A stretch of 64,000 nt of DNA from VBWE01 sp943372645 (GTDB lineage: Bacteria > Bacteroidota > Bacteroidia > Palsa-965), in the NCBI GenBank assembly GCA_943372645.1, contig CALRZN010000003.1:1-64000 (forward strand), given 5' to 3'. The position numbers and the translations under genes were made by a program. A model generated the notes under the pieces. It ran no database searches. It was given only the letters and a program-made list of their open reading frames with translations, and had not been told where the DNA came from. Of this stretch, positions 57,696-64,000 are shown in pieces (position 1 is the first letter of the stretch; each line of letters begins with the position of its first letter).

Positions 57696-58169
57696 CTAAT
57701 ACTCCGGCCGGATGATTTTTTTGGTGCGGTAGCCGTCGTCGTTACGCAATATAACGATGTACATGCCGTTCGGATAATTGATGAAGTTGAGATCGAAGCG
57801 GAGCCGGTCAACCATATAAAACGCATTGGCGTAAAACTGGCGCCCGTAATGATCGAATACATCTACATAAACAACGCCCGGATTACGCACAATGGCATCA
57901 ATGGTAACGAGGCCGTATTGCTGCACGGGGTTGGGGTTCATGTCAAAATCAATATAATCGCAGATGCCCTGGTTCCAGGTGGTAACACCGGTGTTGCGGG
58001 CAAAACAATCGTTGCGGTAGGTGTAACCGTCGCAGCCGCACACCGGCTCAAATCGCGGGTCGCAGTAAAAACCATACTGCACGGCCAGTGAATCAATACA
58101 TTGTGCGTTGGTGCGCCCTGCCGCAAACAGCAGAAAAAGAAAAAGCAACACTTGTCCCGTCCGGATCAT
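57696..58169 (-). CDS. Secreted Kazal-type protease inhibitor with T9SS-type sorting domain
   Basis: 157 residues. The signal peptide (MIRTGQVLLFLFLLFAAGRTNA) is followed by a single Kazal domain at ~24-69: C-D-P-R-F-E-P-V-C-G-C-D-G-Y-T-Y-R-N-D-C-F-A and a final G-I-C, with the six cysteines of the fold. Kazal domains inhibit serine proteases. The C-terminal ~80 residues are a type A-like sorting domain (M-N-P-N-P-V-Q-Q ..Y-P-N-G-M-Y-I-V). It may protect the surface from the cell's own or foreign proteases. Divergent from the next gene, its promoter region is shared. Confidence 0.82.
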   Translation of the reverse strand: MIRTGQVLLFLFLLFAAGRTNAQCIDSLAVQYGFYCDPRFEPVCGCDGYTYRNDCFARNTGVTTWNQGICDYIDFDMNPNPVQQYGLVTIDAIVRNPGVVYVDVFDHYGRQFYANAFYMVDRLRFDLNFINYPNGMYIVILRNDDGYRTKKIIRPEY

Positions 58170-58196
58170 TGCATAAAAATACAGTTTTTAGTTTTG
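58169..58196 (+). promoter_or_regulatory. Bacteroidota promoter (TTG-N17-TAGTTTTG)
   Basis: TTG at 58169-58171 and TAGTTTTG at 58189-58196 with 17-bp spacing, directly upstream of the lipoprotein gene starting at 58214. It overlaps the 5' end of the divergent Kazal gene. Confidence 0.6.
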
Positions 58197-58213
58197 ATTA
58201 AAACGGTTTTCCC

Positions 58214-58981
58214 ATGTTAACGAACCTGATTTTATGCACGGCCCTCTTCATTACTGGTGTTTCTTCCTGCACCACTGCAGCATCCGGGGGCAAAACAGCG
58301 GGCGACAGCCTTGCGGCAGAAACCGCGCTGCCCGAAAAGTCGCGCATTGATACCGCTGCCCGCATTGCGGCCTATAAAAAGGCCTGCACGGCTGTGGCCC
58401 GGAAACAGGTTGTTTTTCAGAAACGCTACGCCGCCGCCGATCAGCCGGCCCGCGATAAAATTACCGCGGAAGCCCGGTCGTACCTCGTGCGTATGCTTTC
58501 CGACAGCATTTTTCCCGGCTGGTACGAAACCACCTGGGATTTTAACGGCGTTTCGCAGGAACCGCTTACCGGACCCATTGCCTGCGGTTATTTTGTAACC
58601 ACCACGCTCAAACAAGCAAAGTTTGATATTGACCGCGTATTCCTCGCGCAGCAGGCATCGAGTGTTCTTATAAAGAAAATGTGTGATAAAGACCGCATAA
58701 AAGTAGTTACCAACGGGCAGCTCGATAAACTGATTACGTACCTGCAGGCCCAGCCCGACGGCATTTACATTCTCGGGCTGGACAATCATGTGGGTTACGT
58801 GGTTAAAAAAGGAAAAACGCTCGACATGGTGCATTCCAGCTACTGGCCGCAGGTAAAAGTGGTGCGCGAAGAAATGGCAGAATCGGCCATTGTAAAAGAA
58901 AGCAAGTACTTCATGGTGGGCAATGTGCTGCACAGCAAAGCGACTATTGAAGCGTGGCTTACAGGGACAGCGATCCGTTAG
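58214..58981 (+). CDS. Lipoprotein with papain-like (NlpC/P60-type) Cys-His pattern
   Basis: 255 residues. A lipoprotein signal ends G-V-S-S-C (Cys19). The C-terminal half has P-I-A-C-G-Y-F-V (Cys124) and later L-D-N-H-V-G-Y-V-V (His192). That spacing and context are typical of NlpC/P60- or CHAP-like cysteine peptidases/amidases, followed by H-S-S-Y-W-P as a possible third site. Such enzymes cut peptidoglycan peptides or amides. Assignment is by pattern only. It has its own promoter at 58169-58196 and is divergent from the Kazal gene. Confidence 0.62.
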   Translation: MLTNLILCTALFITGVSSCTTAASGGKTAGDSLAAETALPEKSRIDTAARIAAYKKACTAVARKQVVFQKRYAAADQPARDKITAEARSYLVRMLSDSIFPGWYETTWDFNGVSQEPLTGPIACGYFVTTTLKQAKFDIDRVFLAQQASSVLIKKMCDKDRIKVVTNGQLDKLITYLQAQPDGIYILGLDNHVGYVVKKGKTLDMVHSSYWPQVKVVREEMAESAIVKESKYFMVGNVLHSKATIEAWLTGTAIR

Positions 58982-59035
58982 TATAAAACAGAACGTTTTG
59001 CAAAATTTTGGTTTTTATAAAGTAGTTGTTGTTTC

Positions 59036-59175
59036 AAGTGGCAGTGGCAGGAGGCAGTGGCAGTCATTTTTACAAAGAACAGTTTGTATTCCGTCTGCAC
59101 AGCGCATAACAGCAAAGCTGTTTGCGCTGTGCCATCAGGTCGCGCGACTGCCACTGCTGCCTGCCACTGCCACTG
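59036..59175. repeat. Imperfect foldback repeat, GGCAGT family (copy 3)
   Basis: GTGGCAGTGGCAGGAGGCAG words on the left face GACTGCCACTGCTGCCTGCC words on the right, around a core related to copies 1 and 2 (AAAGAACAGTTTGTATTC). A second hairpin (CACAGCGCA..TGCGCTGTG) lies inside. It fills most of the 302-bp intergenic gap. Confidence 0.75.
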
Positions 59176-59283
59176 GATGCAGGATTTACTTAAAACATAC
59201 TTAACTGAAAACGGTAGTTTTCAGTTGTTTAAACGGGCTGTTTTATAAGATCGTTTTATATCTTCGCGGTATAAACCGACAAC

Positions 59284-60291
59284 ATGAAAAAGTTTCTCAA
59301 ACGTACCTTACTCGTTCTGCTGGTAATTATCGGCATCGGCATGCTTATTCCTGCATTTCTCAGCCCGGCTGTGCGTTGCGAAAATGCGGTTACAATAGAT
59401 GCGCCTGCGGAGAATGTGTTTGAGCAGATTGCCAACTTTAAAAACTGGAACCGCTGGAGCGCCTGGAACAATATGGATCCGGATATGAAAATTGTTTATG
59501 GCGGTCCTGATGCCGGTAAAGGTTCGTGGTACACCTGGGAAAGCGAAAAGGGCGAAGTGGGCAAAGGCAAAGCCACCATTGATGCGGATGTGTATAATGA
59601 TTCGATCCGTGTTAAACTTGATTTTATGGAAAGCGGCAATCCTTCCTACATGGTTTACCGGTTTAAGAAAGAAGGCACCGGCGTTAAAATCACGACCAGC
59701 TTCCGTTCGGAAATGGGTTACCTGATGCGTTATGCCACCGGCATGATGGAAACCGTAATCGGGCAGAAAACCGACGAGAGCCTGAAAGCCTTAAAAACCA
59801 TTTGCGAAAACGGCCCGAAACAAACACGTTACGAAGTAATCAATTCCTGGCAGAACGAGCAACCCTACCTCGGCCTGCGCGATACCTGCAGCATGGCCAC
59901 CATCGGCGCAAAATATGCAGCCAACTTTGGTGTCCTCGGCCAGGCCCTCGCACAAAGCGGCGGAAAAGGAGCCGGTGCGCCCTTTGCGATTATGTACAGC
60001 CCCGATACCGCACAAACTATTTTTGATCTCGAATGGTGTATTCCAACAGCTGCTCCCGCAACCGCTTCAGGCAATACCAAACCGGGAACGCTGAAAGCCG
60101 GCAAAGTGCTGCGTGTGGATTATTACGGTCCGTACGAAAAAACAATGGCTGCCTACGAAGCGCTGTTTACCTACGCTGCCGGTAAAAAACTGAAACCCGG
60201 TAAAGCCCGCGAAATTTACATTACCGATCCGACCGCTGAAAACGGCAAGATGGATCGTGTGCTGACCATCATCCTGCTGCCTGTGGAATAA
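59284..60291 (+). CDS. SRPBCC plus GyrI-like domain membrane-anchored protein
   Basis: 335 residues. An N-terminal membrane helix (L-L-V-L-L-V-I-I-G-I-G-M-L-I-P) leads to an SRPBCC/START-like ligand-binding domain (~35-165) with I-D-A-P-A-E-N-V-F-E-Q and W-S-A-W. A GyrI-like effector-binding domain follows (~190-335, V-D-Y-Y-G-P-Y-E and L-K-P-G-K-A-R-E-I-Y). Both bind hydrophobic small molecules. The fusion is frequent in Bacteroidota with no proven role. It stands alone; a weak TATCTTCG box lies 17 bp upstream. Confidence 0.85.
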   Translation: MKKFLKRTLLVLLVIIGIGMLIPAFLSPAVRCENAVTIDAPAENVFEQIANFKNWNRWSAWNNMDPDMKIVYGGPDAGKGSWYTWESEKGEVGKGKATIDADVYNDSIRVKLDFMESGNPSYMVYRFKKEGTGVKITTSFRSEMGYLMRYATGMMETVIGQKTDESLKALKTICENGPKQTRYEVINSWQNEQPYLGLRDTCSMATIGAKYAANFGVLGQALAQSGGKGAGAPFAIMYSPDTAQTIFDLEWCIPTAAPATASGNTKPGTLKAGKVLRVDYYGPYEKTMAAYEALFTYAAGKKLKPGKAREIYITDPTAENGKMDRVLTIILLPVE

Positions 60292-60484
60292 TCCCGCATT
60301 CCGCATTTGCCGGTTATAGCTTTTTTAGCAAATGCTGCGGGATACTCAAATTTAAGCGCCAGAAAAGTAATGATGTTCGAAAATTCAGCAGTAAATAGTT
60401 CTGACGCTTAATTTGGGATGAAATTTGCAGGTTACCTCCTGTTTTCCTATTTTTACTCTGAAACACAGGCAAAAAACACAAAAC

Positions 60485-60862
60485 ATGAAAAACGTAATCG
60501 CATTAATTGCTTTCCTTTTTATCGGGTTTGCAGCAAACGCACAGGCCGCAGGAGCCACCAATACCGCTGACCGCGAAGCAAAAGCACGCGCAGAAAAAAT
60601 GGTGGCCCGCATGAAAGAAAAACTGCAGCTGACCGCTGACCAGGAAAAAGCCATCATGCCCATCATGGTGAAACACTACACGGACATGGACAACCTGAAA
60701 AAATCAGCCACGGCTCCGAATCCGCCCACCGACATGCAAAAGGCAAAAGCCGACATCCGCCGGGTTACCGACCGCGAACTGAATCGCGTGCTCACCCCCG
60801 AGCAGATGGTGAAATACAAAGAGATGCAGAAAAAACGCGGGGAAGAGGGACAGGGGAAATAG
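60485..60862 (+). CDS. Spy/CpxP-like periplasmic protein
   Basis: 125 residues from the ATG at 60485, which begins a signal peptide (MKNVIALIAFLFIGFAANAQA); the longer frame lacks one. The mature part is a single helical domain with L-Q-L-T-A-D-Q-E-K-A-I and V-L-T-P-E-Q-M-V-K-Y-K-E-M-Q-K-K. These are the two LTxxQ-like repeats of the Spy/CpxP/Zra family, which act as periplasmic chaperones or stress sensors. It is monocistronic and ends at an intrinsic terminator. Confidence 0.8.
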   Translation: MKNVIALIAFLFIGFAANAQAAGATNTADREAKARAEKMVARMKEKLQLTADQEKAIMPIMVKHYTDMDNLKKSATAPNPPTDMQKAKADIRRVTDRELNRVLTPEQMVKYKEMQKKRGEEGQGK

Positions 60863-60884
60863 GAACGTTTTCTGAACGTATTAC

Positions 60885-60921
60885 AAAAAAGGTTTTCGGT
60901 TTGATCCGGGAACCTTTTTTT
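60885..60921 (+). terminator. Intrinsic terminator
   Basis: AAAAAAGGTT pairs with AACCTTTTTT across a 16-nt loop, followed by T residues. Confidence 0.75.
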
Positions 60922-60984
60922 GTTGGTGGGAATTTTTAGTTCCTGCTTCGTTTTATTTTTTTACAAAGCGTTAGTGGGTGGAAT

Positions 60985-61182
60985 TTAGTTTGCAGTTGGC
61001 AATTTGCAGTTTGCAGTTCTGTTTTTTTTACGGGTGAAGCACCTTTTCCTTACGCAAATCAAAAACCAGCCCGTTTCGCCGAGGCGAAACGGGCTGGCTT
61101 TTCAAAGAGAATTGAGGAAAAGGAGCTTGTTCTGTTTTACGGGCAAAACTGCAAACTGCAAACTGCAAATTGCAAACTGAGA
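60985..61182. repeat. Foldback repeat, GCAGTTT family (copy 4) with internal hairpin
   Basis: CAGTTTGCAGTT-type words on the left (60985-61018) face AACTGCAAACTGC words on the right (61147-61180). Between them is a 15-bp stem hairpin (61066-61080 and 61083-61097). The words TTACGCAAATC and TTCTGTTTTACGGG in the core echo the core of copies 1 and 2 in reverse. No gene is present in this 380-bp gap. Confidence 0.75.
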
Positions 61183-61243
61183 TCAGGAGCTACTTTATAA
61201 TAAACCCGGTTTGGGAATACGATTCGTTTTAAACGATCGCAGA

Positions 61244-61756
61244 TTACTGTTTCTTCCAAACAATTTCACCGGCCAGGAAACCTTCTTTTTTCATGGAGGC
61301 GCGTACTTCTTCGCGGTAGGTTTCTGTGGATACGATAGCATCGGTACCGCCTACTTTGAGCGTGATGTCGTTGGTGATCAGTTTGTTTTTATCCACTTTC
61401 ACGTGATATACGTAATACGTTTCAGCAGCTACGTCAACAACGACCTCCTGCAAAACCAGGAATGTTTTATCATCAATTACCGTAAGCCAGCCTTTGAACG
61501 AGGTGGTTTCGGACATAAACATGGAGCCTTTTTCAGTTACTTCAACGGAATAGGTGTTGGTTTCTTTGCCTTTGCTTACGATTACTTTTGTTGCTTCTGA
61601 ACTGGTGGAGTCATTTTTCCACGTACCGATGAGGTCTTTGTTAATCGGTTCTTTTCCTTTTTCACCCAGCGGGTACTTGGAACTTACGGGGCAACCCATA
61701 AATGCAAATGCAACGAGGGCAATGACTGCGAAGAAGGCGATGGACTGTTTTTTCAT
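61244..61756 (-). CDS. Lipoprotein of unknown function
   Basis: 170 residues with a lipoprotein signal ending A-F-M-G-C (Cys22). The mature part starts with a G-T-W-K-N-D-S-T segment and continues as a series of beta-strands, in the manner of a small lipocalin-like domain. No residue-level signature was recognised. It is monocistronic; a TAACTTTA box on the minus strand lies ~30 bp upstream. Confidence 0.72.
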   Translation of the reverse strand: MKKQSIAFFAVIALVAFAFMGCPVSSKYPLGEKGKEPINKDLIGTWKNDSTSSEATKVIVSKGKETNTYSVEVTEKGSMFMSETTSFKGWLTVIDDKTFLVLQEVVVDVAAETYYVYHVKVDKNKLITNDITLKVGGTDAIVSTETYREEVRASMKKEGFLAGEIVWKKQ

Positions 61757-61947
61757 GGTGTTCCGTTGTTTGGTGTAAAGTTAGCTGAAAAAGGATGATT
61801 AGGAATACGGTGTTATACGTATAATGCGGAGGGGCTGTTTTTGTTGCAGGTTTATGTTTGGGGAGCTTACATTGAAACGCTCATTTTATGGGTTCGGCAA
61901 TGATCAACCTGGAAACGGAATCTGTAAAAAAATGCTGGCCATGCTGC

Positions 61948-62835
61948 TCAGGCGCGGGACAGTACCGGTAACATCACCTTGTTGTTTTTGAAAATATTTT
62001 CCTTGTCCTTTAATACAAACAGGTGCGTGTCCTCTTCATTTGATTCCTCAACTATAAAACCTTCTTTCGATAGGGGGGTAAAACCGAGGCAGGCCTCTTT
62101 TGTGTGTGCGCCGGCCATGCAATTCAGTAGGTCATCTATCCCGAAACGGGAATCGGTAAAAATATCATAACAGTGAAGCCGGTCGTCTTTAAGTTTAACT
62201 ATTGCAACAGCATCATATTTTTCCATATAATAAATATCGTTTTGGAAAGCATGCATACAGTGAAATACAAACAGGCTTGTATTTGCTGCGGGTATTTCCG
62301 AGAACGGATTGCCAAGCTCGTATTTTTTGATGATCAAACGCCAGTCATCGGGGTTGTTAATGTCAAGTTTCCTGTACCCTCCGTCTGTCTTTTTTATGGA
62401 TTTGCAGTAGCGGAACTCGTGGGCCAGTTCAAAACCAAATTTTGGATAAAAATTCACGACACTGTCATTCGCCAATAAATACATGGCATCGCATTTATCC
62501 TTCCATTCGTTTAATACAACATCCATCAGGTACCGGTTAAGTCCTTTGTTCCTGTATTCCGGCAACGTCATAACGGTGCTTATTTGTACATATCGTTTTT
62601 GTTGCCCTTTCCAGGTAATGTCATTTATACAAACCGCTACGCTTGAAACAGCTACATCACCATCCAGGATAACAGCAGGAATAAAACGATTTTCCCAATG
62701 TGGCGACTGATGCCATTTTTCAAAGTCTAACCCAAAACTGATTTTAGCAAGTTTAAAATAACTCATTCGCGTTGCGTTGTCGTTCAGCGCATTATTAATG
62801 CAGGTGTATTCGTGGCCGTTAATACTGCATTGCAT
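61948..62835 (-). CDS. GNAT-family N-acetyltransferase (two-domain)
   Basis: 295 residues. The N-terminal half is a GNAT domain with Q-I-S-T-V-M-T-L-P-E-Y-R-N-K-G-L-N-R-Y-L-M, the acetyl-CoA loop being R-N-K-G-L-N, and N-F-Y-P-K-F-G-F-E following. The C-terminal half is a second, less conserved GNAT-like domain. Unlike its neighbours it has a classical Shine-Dalgarno sequence (AGGAGG, 62845-62850 on the other strand) about ten bases from the ATG. That and a more AT-rich composition suggest acquisition. Substrate unknown. Confidence 0.85.
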   Translation of the reverse strand: MQCSINGHEYTCINNALNDNATRMSYFKLAKISFGLDFEKWHQSPHWENRFIPAVILDGDVAVSSVAVCINDITWKGQQKRYVQISTVMTLPEYRNKGLNRYLMDVVLNEWKDKCDAMYLLANDSVVNFYPKFGFELAHEFRYCKSIKKTDGGYRKLDINNPDDWRLIIKKYELGNPFSEIPAANTSLFVFHCMHAFQNDIYYMEKYDAVAIVKLKDDRLHCYDIFTDSRFGIDDLLNCMAGAHTKEACLGFTPLSKEGFIVEESNEEDTHLFVLKDKENIFKNNKVMLPVLSRA

Positions 62836-62844
62836 GTTTTAGTC

Positions 62845-62850
62845 CTCCTG
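62845..62850 (-). promoter_or_regulatory. Strong Shine-Dalgarno of the GNAT gene
   Basis: AGGAGG on the minus strand, 9 bases before the ATG at 62835. Strong SD sequences are otherwise rare in this window. Confidence 0.65.
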
Positions 62851-62889
62851 TTGTGGAAATATTAGAATCAGTAAAACTACAATTTCAGA

Positions 62890-63110
62890 ATTACTTGCGT
62901 TGTGTCGGGTTTCAGAATTTACGATGCTGCATTTGGGAGTGCTGTTTTTGTTGGATGCTCCGGCTTTTGCCTTGCCAGGCTTCGCAGCTGCGCAGTTCGC
63001 CTACATGTCTATACTGGTGTTGAGAAATTCACCTTTCAGCGGACGAAGTCTCCCAATCCGAAAATACAAAAAAAGCCACCGGTAAAACAACGTTAGTGTT
63101 TGCAGGCTGC
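62890..63110. other. Unassigned intergenic segment with open but unconvincing frames
   Basis: The 283-bp gap between the GNAT and arr genes has open frames in two phases for about 60 codons, neither with protein-like composition. A GTTAGTG at 63092-63098 recurs at 63670-63676, bracketing arr. It may be part of a dispersed repeat or cassette boundary. Confidence 0.4.
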
Positions 63111-63118
63111 GAATCCTT

Positions 63119-63571
63119 TTATTCATCATTCAGCGAATGGATACCCTGCGCCTTCAGCCGTTCCAGTGCATCTTTCATGGCCTGGATTTGTTCGGCCGGA
63201 TGCCCTTGCCATGTGGTAACTTCGCCAACCACTTTAAATGGCTCCGTTGAACGATACGATTTTGTCGGGTTGCCCGGGAATTTTTTGTCCGTCAGATCCG
63301 GGTCGTCTTCTATGGCACCGGTTGGCTCCACGAGGTAGATGCGTTCCCGTCCGTCACCGGCAACCAGTTCTGCGCCCCAGATTGCTGCATCCAGTGTTGC
63401 GGAGAGGAAAATGTATTTTGCGTTTTTACGCTGCCCGAAGTTGGAGTTGTAGCCCGGTGTAACCAGGTCGCCGATATGCAGGTCGGCTTTGGTGCCATGG
63501 AAATACGTTTGTGCAAAAGGTGCTGCGCCTTTTTTGTTTTGTTCCGGTTTGCTGGTGTCGGTGTTTTCCAT
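63119..63571 (-). CDS. arr: Rifampin ADP-ribosyltransferase (Arr)
   Basis: 150 residues, the usual length of Arr enzymes. Arr inactivates rifamycins by transferring ADP-ribose from NAD+ to the C23 hydroxyl. Family marks are Y-F-H-G-T-K-A-D-L-H-I-G-D, T-L-D-A-A-I-W-G-A-E-L, R-I-Y-L-V-E-P-T-G and D-D-P-D-L-T-D-K-K-F-P-G-N-P-T. The N-terminal 20 residues are variable and charged. Arr genes occur both chromosomally and on integron cassettes. Here the gene is bracketed by GTTAGTG words. No transposase or integrase is visible, and rifamycin resistance cannot be inferred without testing. Confidence 0.93.
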   Translation of the reverse strand: MENTDTSKPEQNKKGAAPFAQTYFHGTKADLHIGDLVTPGYNSNFGQRKNAKYIFLSATLDAAIWGAELVAGDGRERIYLVEPTGAIEDDPDLTDKKFPGNPTKSYRSTEPFKVVGEVTTWQGHPAEQIQAMKDALERLKAQGIHSLNDE

Positions 63572-63707
63572 TGGGCTGGTTTATTGTATGGTGGCTTGGC
63601 GTAGTTGGCGATTTTTACAAACACAAATTTTGATGCGGAGCACGAAACTCCGACAATTGCCAATGTGCTGTTAGTGGTTGTAAGCGCTACACCGTTTAAG
63701 TCGCTCA

Positions 63708-64000
63708 TTAGAAATAATTTCTTAAGGTGTAAATGTTCACAAAGTAAAATATAGTCAAGAGAAGCCCTGTTAGCATAAATAGCAAAGTTTCTTTTTTGAT
63801 TGATGCCCGGGTCAGATTTCGTTGGTAGCCTTTATATATAATGAACCCTAAAATTATAATGAATGCGTAAAGAATGGAATAAATACTAATTACAATAGCA
63901 GGCCAGATAATGTCACCCGCATGTGAGTAAATGCTAAAGCATTGTTCTTTGTAAACTATAAGTAAAACTGTCGAAGTCAGCAGTAGCGTTGAAGAAATTA
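63708..64000 (-). CDS. Partial membrane protein running off the window
   Basis: An open frame of 96 codons enters from base 64000 and stops at 63708-63710. It has several hydrophobic segments: T-L-L-L-T-S-T-V-L-L-I-V-Y, then I-V-I-S-I-Y-S-I-L-Y-A-F-I-I-I-L-G-F-I-I-Y and L-L-F-M-L-T-G-L-L-L-T-I-F-Y-F. Its start lies outside the window, so it is a 5'-truncated fragment of a polytopic protein. It is AT-rich like the other genes at this end. No family is recognised. Confidence 0.6.
   Translation of the reverse strand, partial: ISSTLLLTSTVLLIVYKEQCFSIYSHAGDIIWPAIVISIYSILYAFIIILGFIIYKGYQRNLTRASIKKETLLFMLTGLLLTIFYFVNIYTLRNYF

Noticed and set aside
62900..63096. Two overlapping 61-64 aa open frames between the GNAT and arr genes
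   Set aside because: Both phases are open only because few stops occur in this 200-bp stretch; cysteine/arginine-rich composition and lack of start signals argue against a gene.
63310..63708. 132-aa frame overlapping arr, starting at the stop of the truncated membrane gene
   Set aside because: Its second half is out of frame with the clear Arr protein and has no family features; the first half is spacer sequence.
1..64000. tRNA or rRNA genes
   Set aside because: No cloverleaf-like 73-bp segment with GTTCRANNC, or rRNA-like sequence, was recognised by eye; a tRNAscan run would be needed to exclude one.

Overview
The window is a chromosomal piece of a Bacteroidota bacterium, probably near Chitinophagales/Sphingobacteriales; that finer placement is a guess. 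The evidence is as follows. At least eight secreted proteins end in type IX secretion (T9SS) C-terminal sorting domains. There is a TonB receptor with a carboxypeptidase-regulatory-like N-terminus. Many genes are preceded by TAnnTTTG-type -7 boxes rather than sigma-70 -10 boxes. Shine-Dalgarno sequences are mostly weak. Base composition is balanced over most of the window, with AT-rich patches near 46.1-47.0 kb and beyond about 62 kb.

Layout. 0-0.3 kb: a nested foldback repeat. 0.37-12 kb: a small GNAT, two secreted T9SS proteins whose last ~190 bp (CTD plus terminator) are near-identical, an outer-membrane barrel plus helix-hairpin-helix barrel pair, a phosphatase and a nidogen/PKD adhesin. 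12.3-14.7 kb: a Crp/Fnr regulator and an operon of two heme-motif lipoproteins plus a DUF5777 barrel. 14.9-19.4 kb: tandem M48 metalloprotease paralogues, the first lacking every zinc-binding residue. 19.4-29.5 kb: threonine aldolase, a small cysteine-rich two-gene cassette, di-heme peroxidase, a MarR/unknown/TMTC-like glycosyltransferase/membrane protein run, and a deoxyhypusine-synthase homologue. 29.5-36.8 kb: a mini CTD-like protein, a 38-aa membrane peptide, a cold-shock protein, then a lamin-tail protein, TonB receptor and secreted endonuclease I that may form an extracellular-DNA utilisation locus. 38.5-44 kb: a four-gene secreted/outer-membrane operon with a glycosidase-like and a beta-helix protein. 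44.2-45.1 kb: an ECF sigma factor and a small Gly/His-rich membrane protein. 45.3-47.1 kb: two membrane proteins, one strikingly AT-rich, between direct copies of a MITE-like element.

47.2-57.4 kb is the most remarkable region. Six tandem paralogues of a DUF2330-type protein (~485-505 aa) all have a signal peptide, a conserved CDPC motif, a hypervariable loop and a C-terminal transmembrane anchor ending in L-T/S-R-K. An orphan RnfD/NqrB-like membrane protein lies upstream in the same direction. It looks like one expanding operon with an internal terminator. Its function is unknown and it is the best candidate here for an undescribed system.

57.7-64 kb: a Kazal-domain T9SS protein, a papain-like-fold lipoprotein, an SRPBCC-GyrI fusion, a Spy-like protein, a lipoprotein, a GNAT, a rifampin ADP-ribosyltransferase (arr) and a truncated membrane protein running off the end. 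The last three are AT-richer and cassette-like. Intergenic gaps throughout carry long imperfect foldback repeats built from short words such as GGCAGT/GCAGTTT, which form at least one recurring family.
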